Source: Elusimicrobia bacterium GWC2_64_44
Lineage (GTDB): Bacteria > Elusimicrobiota > Elusimicrobia > Elusimicrobiales > UBA9959
Assembly (NCBI GenBank): GCA_001799845.1
Contig: MGUG01000027.1
Span: forward strand, 1-64,000
DNA: 64,000 nucleotides
Direction: 5' to 3'
Positions 25,155 through 32,959 of the stretch are shown piece by piece. Under the pieces are notes generated by a model, which had not been told where the DNA came from, made no database searches, and worked only from the letters and a program-made list of their open reading frames with translations. The position numbers were made by a program, and so were the translations under genes. How positions within the stretch are numbered: the first letter of the stretch is position 1; each line of letters opens with the position of its first letter.

Positions 25155-26219
25155 TCAGGCCTGGCAGTCGGATCTGGCGGCGGCGCCGCCGGTCAGCTTG
25201 TCGCCGTGCTTCTTTATGAACTTGGCGTCGTTCATGGGGCAGTCGAAGTGCTTGGAACCCTCTTTGAACATCTCGGAGGACCACATGCGCTTCACGATGG
25301 CTTCCAGCGGCTCCTTGCGTATATTGCCGAAGCCGGCGGGCAGGTAGGCGCAGGCCAGCACCTCGCCGTAGGCGGACACGTCGAACTTGTTGCCCAGCAT
25401 GGAGTTGCACCAGAAGGGCACGTCCTTGTGCTGCATGAATTCGGTTTCCCAGCAGACGTCGGGCGCCAGCAGGCTCCGCAGCTTCCGGATCTCGGGCGGG
25501 GAGAGGTGCACCTCTTCCTGGCCCCAGCGGCCGCTCTGGATGGCGGACAGGAAGCGCACGCCGACGCCCAGCTCGCGCGCGAGCGCAATCATTTTCTCGA
25601 AATCGCCGTTGGCCAGGTTTTCCTTGGTGGCGTAGAGGGACATGAAGCAGGGCACGCCGTGCTTGAGGCACAGCCGCATGCCGTCTATGGCCTTCTGCCA
25701 GCAGCCTTTGATGCCGCGGTGGGCGTCGTGCTCTTCGGCGCGCGGGCTGTCCAGGCTGACGCGGACCAGGTGGATGCCGGCGGCCTTGAGCTTCAAGACC
25801 ATCGGCTCGTCGAGCAGCAGGCCGTTGGTGTCCACCGTGGCCAGCAGGCCGCGCGCGCGGGTATGGCGCACGTACTCCTCCAGCGCGGGGGCCATCAGCG
25901 GCTCGCCGCCGAAGAAATGGATGCAGGCTCCGCCCAGGCGGGCCAGGTCGTCTATGAACTTGAGGACTTCCTCGCGGCTCAGCTCGCCCTCTTTCTGCTT
26001 GGGATACTTGCCGGCGCCGCAATGCGGGCAGGAGCACTGGCAGCGGTAGGACATCGAGAGGATGGCCGTCACGCCGTAGAGCGGCACGAAGCGGCGGATG
26101 AGCGGCAGCAGCGAGCGGAAATAGAAGGCCGTGAACGAGATGAACCAGGCCGAACCGTAGAAGCGCCGCAGCGCCGGGCGCAGCCGGAAGGTCAGGCTAG
26201 TAGACAGTTTATCCGCCAT
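25155..26219 (-). CDS. Radical SAM protein, CQCxCxxC subgroup
   Basis: 354 residues starting MADKLSTSLTFRLRPALRRF. MSYRCQCSCPHCGAGKYPKQ gives Cys60/64/67 plus Cys62. HFFGGEPLMAPAL, DTNGLLLDEPMVLK and VSLDSPRAEEHDAHRG are followed by PFWCNSMLGNKFDVSAYGEV and DCPMNDAKF. The sequence is colinear with the genes at 24091 and 32956. The start is 11 bp after the U32-like gene's stop. An upstream open frame exists but is out of register with homology. The 3' end, from GGAAARSD, is variable. Confidence 0.85.
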   Translation of the reverse strand: MADKLSTSLTFRLRPALRRFYGSAWFISFTAFYFRSLLPLIRRFVPLYGVTAILSMSYRCQCSCPHCGAGKYPKQKEGELSREEVLKFIDDLARLGGACIHFFGGEPLMAPALEEYVRHTRARGLLATVDTNGLLLDEPMVLKLKAAGIHLVRVSLDSPRAEEHDAHRGIKGCWQKAIDGMRLCLKHGVPCFMSLYATKENLANGDFEKMIALARELGVGVRFLSAIQSGRWGQEEVHLSPPEIRKLRSLLAPDVCWETEFMQHKDVPFWCNSMLGNKFDVSAYGEVLACAYLPAGFGNIRKEPLEAIVKRMWSSEMFKEGSKHFDCPMNDAKFIKKHGDKLTGGAAARSDCQA

Positions 26220-26230
26220 AGTTTGGAATT

Positions 26231-27424
26231 TTACCTTTTTGGGGGGGCGTACCGCAGGATGTCGCCGGAGATTATCTCGCCCAGGAACTTCTCGTGCACG
26301 CCCAGCAGTTCGGCGCAATGCGCCGGGTCTATCTTCACCGCCTTGCGCGCGGCCTCGGCGCAGTAGCCGCACTCGGCGCAGGACATGGAGCGGCAGTCGT
26401 TCGTCTTGAAGAACTCTATGAAGCCCTCCAGCGCCTGGTTGTCCAGGTAAACCTCTATGTCCTTGGCCACGCCCCGCTTGCCGTAAAGCTTGAAGACGTT
26501 CAGCTTGAGCGGGTGCACGTAGTAGCGCAGCTTGTGAAGGAAGCCGGAGACCTTGGCCCAGTTCAGCCGCGAGGTGTTGGTGAAGAGGTCGAAGAGGTTG
26601 CCTTTGTAGGAGCGGGCCGCGTAGGCGTCCACGGCGCGGACCAGCGCTTCGGTGGTCATGGTGCGGTCCACCAGTTTGAAATGGTCTATGCCGACCTCTT
26701 CGTAATGTTTCAGGTCCTCCGGGCGGATCCAGGTGGCCTTGATGAAGTTGGCCGGGTCGGCCAGCATCATGCGGCGGCAGCTCAGCCGGCAGTAGTCGAA
26801 GGTATAGCTGCCGCGGCTCTCGGCCGACTGCGAGGCGTGGGCGATGACGTTGTGATGGTAGGAGAACAGCGGGCAGCCCTGCAGGCAGTTGTCATTGACC
26901 AGCAGCTGCAGTCCGCACTTTACGGCCTTGCGGATCTTGCCCAGCAGCCGGAAGTCGCGGTTGAGCTCGGTGTGGTTGAGGGTGATGACCGAGGCGCCCA
27001 GGCCTTCCCAGTAGCGCGCCTTCTCGACGGAGTTGACATTGGCGAGCACCGAGGCGGCCAGTTTGAAATGGGGGTAATTCCTGCGGATATACTCGGCCAG
27101 GTAGGGCACGGCCACGGTCACGCCCGCAACTTTTATGTCCGTCAGCCAGTCCAGCAGGCGGTTTATCTCGCGGTTGCCGGCGCGGGTCCACTCCCGGTTG
27201 CCCAGGCAGCCGGCGTTGAGGAGGTAGTAGAAGGGCTTGCCCGCGTCCGCGAACTTTTTAACGTGGCGCGCGGCGGCCCGGCGCGACAGGGCGCCGAACA
27301 TGCTGGAGGGGCGCCCGCCGCCTATGAAATCCCGGTCCAGCTTGCCGTAGACGGCGGAGACTTCCGGCCTTTTGACCTTGTCCGGCAGGGCGTCGTCCCA
27401 GTTGGTGGGTATGACGAGCTTCAT
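26231..27424 (-). CDS. U32 peptidase-family iron-sulfur protein
   Basis: 397 residues in the fold of the U32 family (YhbU/UbiU/UbiV, TrhP). The barrel has AVYGKLDRDFIGGGRPS, PFYYLLNAGCLG and VAVPYLAEYIRR. Cys180, Cys184, Cys212 and Cys216 (NDNCLQGCPL and YCRLSCRRM) match the [4Fe-4S]-binding cysteines of that family. A second Cys group near the C-terminus (CRSMSCAECGYC) is extra. Family members hydroxylate ubiquinone precursors or tRNA without oxygen, using prephenate in one case. Here it heads a radical SAM operon. TAATAT ends six bases before the ATG and there is no Shine-Dalgarno. A role in oxygen-free hydroxylation is plausible but unproven. Confidence 0.8.
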   Translation of the reverse strand: MKLVIPTNWDDALPDKVKRPEVSAVYGKLDRDFIGGGRPSSMFGALSRRAAARHVKKFADAGKPFYYLLNAGCLGNREWTRAGNREINRLLDWLTDIKVAGVTVAVPYLAEYIRRNYPHFKLAASVLANVNSVEKARYWEGLGASVITLNHTELNRDFRLLGKIRKAVKCGLQLLVNDNCLQGCPLFSYHHNVIAHASQSAESRGSYTFDYCRLSCRRMMLADPANFIKATWIRPEDLKHYEEVGIDHFKLVDRTMTTEALVRAVDAYAARSYKGNLFDLFTNTSRLNWAKVSGFLHKLRYYVHPLKLNVFKLYGKRGVAKDIEVYLDNQALEGFIEFFKTNDCRSMSCAECGYCAEAARKAVKIDPAHCAELLGVHEKFLGEIISGDILRYAPPKR

Positions 27425-27489
27425 AACTATATATTAATGATAGCATAGTGCCCGCAGGCCGCCGCGCGGGCTTATGCTAAAATTATCCA
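27425..27489. promoter_or_regulatory. Divergent leaderless-type promoter region
   Basis: Only 65 bp separate two divergent ATGs. On the plus strand, the extended -10 TGC-TAAAAT (27475-27483) ends six bases before ATG 27490. On the minus strand, TAATAT (27431-27436) ends six bases before ATG 27424. Neither gene has a Shine-Dalgarno sequence, so both messages would begin at or within a base or two of the start codon. Confidence 0.6.
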
Positions 27490-30045
27490 ATGAAGACGGT
27501 CTTCGCCCGCGCGGCCACGGAGAGCCTCGGGCTTGAGTGCCTCTCCTCCGCCCTGAAGGCGCGCGGCCATGAAACCGCGCTCGTCTACGAACCATTGCTG
27601 TTCGATTCTTTCCGTCTCCGCCTGCCTTTTTTCGAGCCCGAGAGCGCCGCCCGCACTGCGCGGCGGCTGGCCGCGCACAGGCCCGGCCTGGTCGGCTTCT
27701 CGGCCGAGTCGGACCATTTCCAGTGGGCGCTGGCCGTGGCGCGCGAATTCAAGCGGCTGAGCTCCGCGCCGGTGATCTTCGGCGGCGTGCACCCGAGCAC
27801 CGCGCCTGAGGCCGCGCTGGCCAGGCCCGAAGTGGACCTGCTCTGCGTGGGGGACGGCGAGACCGCGGTCTGCGAGCTGGCCGGGCGCCTGGAGCAAGGG
27901 CTGCCGCTAGACGGGCTGCACAATATCTGGTTCAAGAAGAACGGCGCGATAGTGAAGAACCCCGTGCGGCTGGAGACGAACCTGGACGCGCTGCCTTTCC
28001 CGGACAAGGACCTCTTCTTCCGCGAATACCCCGGCTTCGTCCTCGACACTTATTCCATGGTCACCGGCCGCGGCTGCCCGAACGCCTGCACCTACTGCCA
28101 CAACAGCTCGATGCGCCGCACGCTGTCCCGCCTGGGCTGCCATGACAAGTTCCTGCGCCGCCGCAGCGTGAGGCACGTGCTGGCCGAACTCACCGAGGCT
28201 AAGAATAAATACGGCTTCCGGCGCGTCTCCTTCTGCGACGACCTCTTCATCTCCGACCTGGCCTGGCTGGAGGAGTTCGCCGCCGCCTACCCGCGCGCGG
28301 TCGGGCTGCCCTTCTTCTGCAACATACACCCGGCCGACGCCGGCGAGCGGGCCGTGGCCCTGCTGAAGGCCGCTGGCTGTACGGCGGCCAACATGGGCGT
28401 GCAAACCGTCAGCGAGAAGATCCGCCGCGACTGCCTGGGCCGCTCCGAGAGCACGGAGGAGTCCGTGAAGGCGCTGCGCCTGCTGCGCCGCGCCGGCATA
28501 CACACCTATACCAATTTCATCTTCGGCCTGCCCGGCCAGGACGGCGCCGAACTGGAGCGCGTGGCCGCCTTCGCGGCCGCCAACCCGGCCGGCTTCCACG
28601 ATGTGAACTGGCTGCGCTATTACCCGGGCACCGCGCTGCTGGAAAAGGCGCGCGGCAGCGGCCTGCTGACGGAGGGCGAGGCCGCGGCGGTAGAGGAGGG
28701 GACTTACAGCGTGCCCTACGGCCACGGGGGGCACAGCTGGACTCCGGAGCGCGCGAAACTGCGCAACCTGGTTTTCCTGGCCTCTCTGTTCCCCGCCGCC
28801 GCCACCGCCGCGCTCAGGCGGGGGCTGTGGCGCCTGCTGCCCTCGTTCAGCCTGCGCCTGCCGGCCATAGCCGCCGCCGCGCTCGCGGCCCGGTACCACG
28901 GCAACCGCAACCCCTATCCGAATTTTTCGCTGGCCGGCAGCTTCAGGTATTTCCTGTCCTACCTGCTGCGCGTCTACGCCCGCCGCGCCGCCGCGCCGGC
29001 CCTGAACGCGGCCCGGCGGCTGGCCGTCTCGGCGCGCGGCGCGCTGTTCCTGGCCGGCCTGCTGGACGCACGGCGGGCGGCCCGCTACGCCTCGTATTTC
29101 TTCAAGCGCAATTTGCTCAGGCGCAAAATACCGGGGATGGCGGCCTTCGCGGCCACCTTCGCCTGCCAGTGCCGTTGCGGCGCCTGCTCGTCCGACACCT
29201 TTCGCGAGGTCTTCCGCGACCAGGTGATGGACAAAGAGGTGGCGCTGGGCCGCATCCGCGAACTGGCCGCGCTCGGCGTACCGCGCCTGCACTTCACCGG
29301 CGGCGAGAATACACTGGTGCCCTGCCTGCCCGACCTGGTGCGCGCGGCGGCCGCGGCGGGGATGACGGTTTTCGTGGAGACCAACGCCCTCAGCGTGACC
29401 GAGGGGCTGGCGCGGCAGCTGAAGGGCGCCGGCCTCGCCTGCCTCAACGTCAGCCTGGATTCGGCCGAAGCCTGCGCCCACGACGGGGGCCGGGCTGCGC
29501 CCGGCTGCCATTCGGCCGCCGTGAACGCTCTGGAGCTGGCGCGAAGGATAGGCCTGCCCGCCATGGCCTCCTGCTACGCCACGCGCGAGACGGCAGCCGA
29601 CGGCTCGCTCGCGGGGCTGCTGGCCGCGGCCGCCGCCGCCGGCGCGGGTGCGGTGCGCGTGCTGCCGCCGGTGCCTTCCGGGGCCTGGGCCGGGCGCTTC
29701 GAGGAACTGAGCCTGACCGACGGCGACCGCGAGGGAGTGCTGCGGGCCGCCGCCGCCGCCCCGCTGCCCGTGCTGGACCGCACGGGGCTGGTGGACTGCG
29801 AGCTGCCCTCCGCCTACAAGATCATGGTGCTGCCCGACGGGAGCCTCGCGCCATGCGAGCACCTGCCTTACATTTTCAAGGATTCCGAAAAGCTGTCCGT
29901 GAGCGGCCTGATAGCCGCCGCCTACGGCGATGTCCGCTTCGGGCCGGTGGTGAAGTGCTGGCCGCGCAACGCGGCCTGGCGCGCCGCTCACCCCGAGGCC
30001 GCCGCGCGCCGGGCCGTTTACCTGCCCGCCGGGGGGCGCGAATGA
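27490..30045 (+). CDS. Double radical SAM protein: B12-type module fused to a CQCxCxxC module
   Basis: 851 residues. Residues 1-150 are B12-domain-like (FARAATESLGLECLSSALKA, FGGVHPSTAPEAAL, CVGDGETAVCELAG). Residues about 185-430 are radical SAM, with GRGCPNACTYCHNSS (Cys196/200/203) and IFGLPGQDG. A basic, Ala/Arg-rich linker (about 430-545) follows. A second radical SAM domain has FACQCRCGACSSD (Cys559/563/566 plus Cys561), HFTGGENTLVPCL (GGEN, not GGEP) and VSLDSAEACAHD. One frame encodes both, so it is a true fusion. The B12 half resembles the stand-alone gene at 39524. It starts the plus operon. Two coupled radical steps on one substrate is the obvious but untested reading. Confidence 0.85.
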   Translation: MKTVFARAATESLGLECLSSALKARGHETALVYEPLLFDSFRLRLPFFEPESAARTARRLAAHRPGLVGFSAESDHFQWALAVAREFKRLSSAPVIFGGVHPSTAPEAALARPEVDLLCVGDGETAVCELAGRLEQGLPLDGLHNIWFKKNGAIVKNPVRLETNLDALPFPDKDLFFREYPGFVLDTYSMVTGRGCPNACTYCHNSSMRRTLSRLGCHDKFLRRRSVRHVLAELTEAKNKYGFRRVSFCDDLFISDLAWLEEFAAAYPRAVGLPFFCNIHPADAGERAVALLKAAGCTAANMGVQTVSEKIRRDCLGRSESTEESVKALRLLRRAGIHTYTNFIFGLPGQDGAELERVAAFAAANPAGFHDVNWLRYYPGTALLEKARGSGLLTEGEAAAVEEGTYSVPYGHGGHSWTPERAKLRNLVFLASLFPAAATAALRRGLWRLLPSFSLRLPAIAAAALAARYHGNRNPYPNFSLAGSFRYFLSYLLRVYARRAAAPALNAARRLAVSARGALFLAGLLDARRAARYASYFFKRNLLRRKIPGMAAFAATFACQCRCGACSSDTFREVFRDQVMDKEVALGRIRELAALGVPRLHFTGGENTLVPCLPDLVRAAAAAGMTVFVETNALSVTEGLARQLKGAGLACLNVSLDSAEACAHDGGRAAPGCHSAAVNALELARRIGLPAMASCYATRETAADGSLAGLLAAAAAAGAGAVRVLPPVPSGAWAGRFEELSLTDGDREGVLRAAAAAPLPVLDRTGLVDCELPSAYKIMVLPDGSLAPCEHLPYIFKDSEKLSVSGLIAAAYGDVRFGPVVKCWPRNAAWRAAHPEAAARRAVYLPAGGRE

Positions 30046-31319
30046 ATTTCCGCCGCGCGCTGGTAGCCGCCGCCGGGGAACTGGTCCTGCCCGGCTTCCG
30101 GGCGCGGGCGGAGGCTTTCGGCGGGCCCGCCGGGGACAGGCTGGCGCGCGTCAATTCCCTGCTGACCAGGGCCGCTTCCGCCCTGCCGGCTTACGGCGCG
30201 GCGTGCGAGGCGGCGCTGGGCGGCCGGACCGAACTGTCGTCGCTGGAAGAAATTTCAAAGCTGCCGCCTATGACCCGCGCCGACCTGGCCGGCTATTCCG
30301 GCGCGGCCCTCGCGAGCCTGGAAAGCGGCGGCACCGGTCAATCCAAGCGCGTCGAGACGCGCCTGGACCTGGAGGCGGTCGTGGCCCGCTACTCAGGGCT
30401 GCTCGCGGTGCTGAAGACCGCTGGTTGGGAGATGGGCGATAAGGCCGCCGCGCTGCATCCGGTTGAATACGGCTATTTCAATAATTTGCCGGCCATGGCT
30501 TCGGCGGGGCAATTCGGGAAGATAGTCTTCGAATTTTTTCAGCAGTACGCTCTCTACCGGCTGGTGCACAACAGGAAGAACGTCTATTACGACAGGCGGA
30601 TCTTCTCCGAACCCGTAGAGGCCGCTCGCCTGGCCGCCGCGGCCGCGGCGGAAAAACCGCGGCTGCTGATCAGCCGCCCCGACGCGCTGATGGCGCTGCT
30701 CAAGAGCCTGCGCGCCGCTGGCACTCCGGTTTTTAAAGGTCTCAGGGCCGTTCTCACCGTGGGCACGGCCCTCGGCGAGACCGTGCGGCGCGAGGCGCGA
30801 GAGCGGCTGGGCGCCGAAGTCTTCAATATGTACGCCTCCACGGAGCTGGGCTACGCGGCGCTCTCCTGCCCGGCCTCCGGAGACTGGCTGCACGCCGACG
30901 AGGAACGGCATCTGCTGGAGGTTGGCCCCGGCGGCGAGCTGCTGGCCACCGACCTGGACAATAAGCTCGCCCCGCTGCTGCGCTACCGGACCGGCGACGC
31001 GGGCGAGCTGGCGCGCCGGAGCTGCGCCTGCGGCCGCGCGGGCCTGCAGGTGAGGCTCAGCGGCAGGCTGAAGGATTTCGTCGAGACCGCCTCGGGACGG
31101 CTCTACGAGGCCGCGCTGATAGACCGGGTGTTCCCCTCGGACCTGCCTTTCTTCCAGCTGGACGCGGCCGCCGGCGGCCTGCTGCTGCCGCCGGGCGCTG
31201 GCGAGCGGGAAGCCGCGCGCATAAGGGCGGCCCTGGCCCTGCCGGAGGGCAGCTATGGCCTGCGCGCCGGAGAAAGTTTTAAAATTTCTGCTTCGGGCAA
31301 GTTCTGCCACATAGTATGA
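30042..31319 (+). CDS. PaaK-like AMP-forming acyl/aryl-CoA ligase
   Basis: 425 residues related to phenylacetate-CoA ligase. LPPMTRADL and ESGGTGQSKRVETR (phosphate-binding loop) are present. VFNMYASTELGYAALSC matches the adenine-binding Y-x-S/T-T-E region, and LLRYRTGDAGELARR the hinge with the adenylate-contacting Asp. A CACGRAG and a C-terminal lid domain follow. It should activate a carboxylic acid as an adenylate and perhaps load it on CoA or another thiol. It sits two genes before a methyltransferase fusion and three before a chorismatase-like gene, so a hydroxybenzoate is a candidate substrate (inference). ATGA overlaps at both ends. Confidence 0.7.
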   Translation: MNFRRALVAAAGELVLPGFRARAEAFGGPAGDRLARVNSLLTRAASALPAYGAACEAALGGRTELSSLEEISKLPPMTRADLAGYSGAALASLESGGTGQSKRVETRLDLEAVVARYSGLLAVLKTAGWEMGDKAAALHPVEYGYFNNLPAMASAGQFGKIVFEFFQQYALYRLVHNRKNVYYDRRIFSEPVEAARLAAAAAAEKPRLLISRPDALMALLKSLRAAGTPVFKGLRAVLTVGTALGETVRREARERLGAEVFNMYASTELGYAALSCPASGDWLHADEERHLLEVGPGGELLATDLDNKLAPLLRYRTGDAGELARRSCACGRAGLQVRLSGRLKDFVETASGRLYEAALIDRVFPSDLPFFQLDAAAGGLLLPPGAGEREAARIRAALALPEGSYGLRAGESFKISASGKFCHIV

Positions 31320-32959
31320 AGACGCTGAAAGATCTCATCGCGCGCTGCCGCGAACCCGGCCCCGGCGGCCTCACGGCCTGCGCCGCCGCCCTGTTCGCGG
31401 CTGCGCTGGCCGGCTACGCTGTGACGGTGTGCACGCCGGCGGCTTTCGAGCCGGTCTATTCCCTTTACCTCGACAGCGTCAGCTTCTACTGGATACAGGC
31501 GCTCTGGGACCGCGGTCTCTTCGCCGGGGACCGGCTGGCCGCCTTCTACCTCGCGCACCTGAAGCCCTTCCACCCGGAGGCCCTCTGGATCTGGTTCACG
31601 GCGCTGTTCATGAAGGTCAGCCCGTACACCGTCGGCCTGAAAGCGCTGGCCGTGCTGGGCTGCGCGGCCGCCGCGCTGCTGGTGCGGCGCCTCGCCCTGG
31701 CTTCGCCAGGGCCGCAGGCCTCCGGGGCCGCCGCGCTGCTGTTCACGCTGCTGTTCCTGTCCATGGACACCTTCTTCGGCGTGCCCCGCCTTTACGGCGC
31801 GCTGGCGCTGCTGGCTTTCGCAGTCGCGCTGGAGGAGCGGCGTTTCCTCCTGCTGCCGTGGCTGACGGCGCTGTGCTTCGTGGTCTATCCCTCCGCCGCC
31901 GTCGGGGTGGGCTTCACGGCCGCGCTGGCGCCGCTTTTTTTCCGGGCCGACTTCTCCGCCCGGCGCGTGCTCGGCCGCTACGCGGCGCACCTGGCCGGAG
32001 CCGCCGCGCTGTGCCTGCTGCTGCTGAACCTGAGCGGCCTGGCCAACAACGCCAGGGCCCGCGCCGCGCAGGGCCCGGAGTTCCAGGCCGCCAAGCTCTA
32101 CCAGCGGCTCGCGGCCCCGCTGAACCCGGCCAACCCGGCCGACGCCGGGGCTAATCTGGTGTTGAACCTTAACGAGCACGCCCCGCTCTATACCATCTTC
32201 CTGGTGCTGCTGGCGCTGCTGTACGGCCTGGGCCTGCTGGTGGCCCCGGGCCGGCCCGCGCTGCTGCCGCGCGCAGTGCCTGCGCTGCTGGCCGGCTGCG
32301 GCGCGGCCTTCGCGCTGCTTTACCCGCTGCACCCCGTCTCCGCCTCCAGGCAGCTCGCGGTTATCCTGCCGCTGGCGCTGGTGTTCCTCGGCGCGGAGGC
32401 CCTGCTGATACTCGGCTCGGGCCGCTTCCGCGCCGGCCCGGCGGCGGCCGTCTGCGCCGCGCTGTTCGCGCTGCTGCACCCGCTGTACAACGAGACCACT
32501 TCGGTGCGCGAGTTCGCCGGGGCTTATAAGTTCCTCCGCGCCGCGCCCGGCGGCGTGGCCGCGGCCTATCCCGATGGGGTCTTGAACCTGGCCCTCCCTG
32601 TCTTCACCGGCAAGGCGGTGCTGGTCTCTTCCGACCTGAAGGACCAGGAACTGCTCTTCCTTGGCGGCGGGGAGCACGAGGCCAGGCGGACAGCCCTGCT
32701 GGCGGCGCTGTACTGCGCCGCGCCGTCGGCCGGCGAGGCGCTGGCCGTTTACGGCGTGCGCTGGCTGGTCTTTGAAAAAAAATATTACGGCGGCTGGTTC
32801 GTGGAAGAAGCGCTGCAGTCCAGGTCCCCGCTTTACGACGGGCTGCCCGAGCTGCTAGCCGCCCGGGACACGGCGGCCTGTTATGAGAGCCGCCGGGCCG
32901 GGGCCGCCTACGCCTGGGACGGCGGCTATGTGCTGGACCTGGCCCCCAAACCCTTATGA
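31316..32959 (+). CDS. Polytopic membrane protein, GT-C-like
   Basis: 547 residues with about ten hydrophobic helices between residues 18 and 385, then a soluble C-terminal domain of about 150 residues (from SVREFAGAYKFL). The first outer loop, between the first helices, carries AFEPVYSLYLDSVSFYW, an acidic loop as in GT-C glycosyltransferases. The tail contains LKDQELLFLGGGEHEARRT and VRWLVFEKKYYGG, like the periplasmic tail of GT39/DUF2079-type proteins. It may transfer a sugar or lipid-linked group on the outer face of the membrane. No catalytic motif is certain. Overlaps neighbours by 4 bp on both sides. Confidence 0.6.
   Translation: MKTLKDLIARCREPGPGGLTACAAALFAAALAGYAVTVCTPAAFEPVYSLYLDSVSFYWIQALWDRGLFAGDRLAAFYLAHLKPFHPEALWIWFTALFMKVSPYTVGLKALAVLGCAAAALLVRRLALASPGPQASGAAALLFTLLFLSMDTFFGVPRLYGALALLAFAVALEERRFLLLPWLTALCFVVYPSAAVGVGFTAALAPLFFRADFSARRVLGRYAAHLAGAAALCLLLLNLSGLANNARARAAQGPEFQAAKLYQRLAAPLNPANPADAGANLVLNLNEHAPLYTIFLVLLALLYGLGLLVAPGRPALLPRAVPALLAGCGAAFALLYPLHPVSASRQLAVILPLALVFLGAEALLILGSGRFRAGPAAAVCAALFALLHPLYNETTSVREFAGAYKFLRAAPGGVAAAYPDGVLNLALPVFTGKAVLVSSDLKDQELLFLGGGEHEARRTALLAALYCAAPSAGEALAVYGVRWLVFEKKYYGGWFVEEALQSRSPLYDGLPELLAARDTAACYESRRAGAAYAWDGGYVLDLAPKPL

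Noticed and set aside
25147-26037. N-terminal extension of the radical SAM gene at 24091
   Set aside because: The frame stays open, but it is an antiregister shadow of the neighbouring gene, with Arg/Pro-rich sequence. Homology starts at MSLPPPG.
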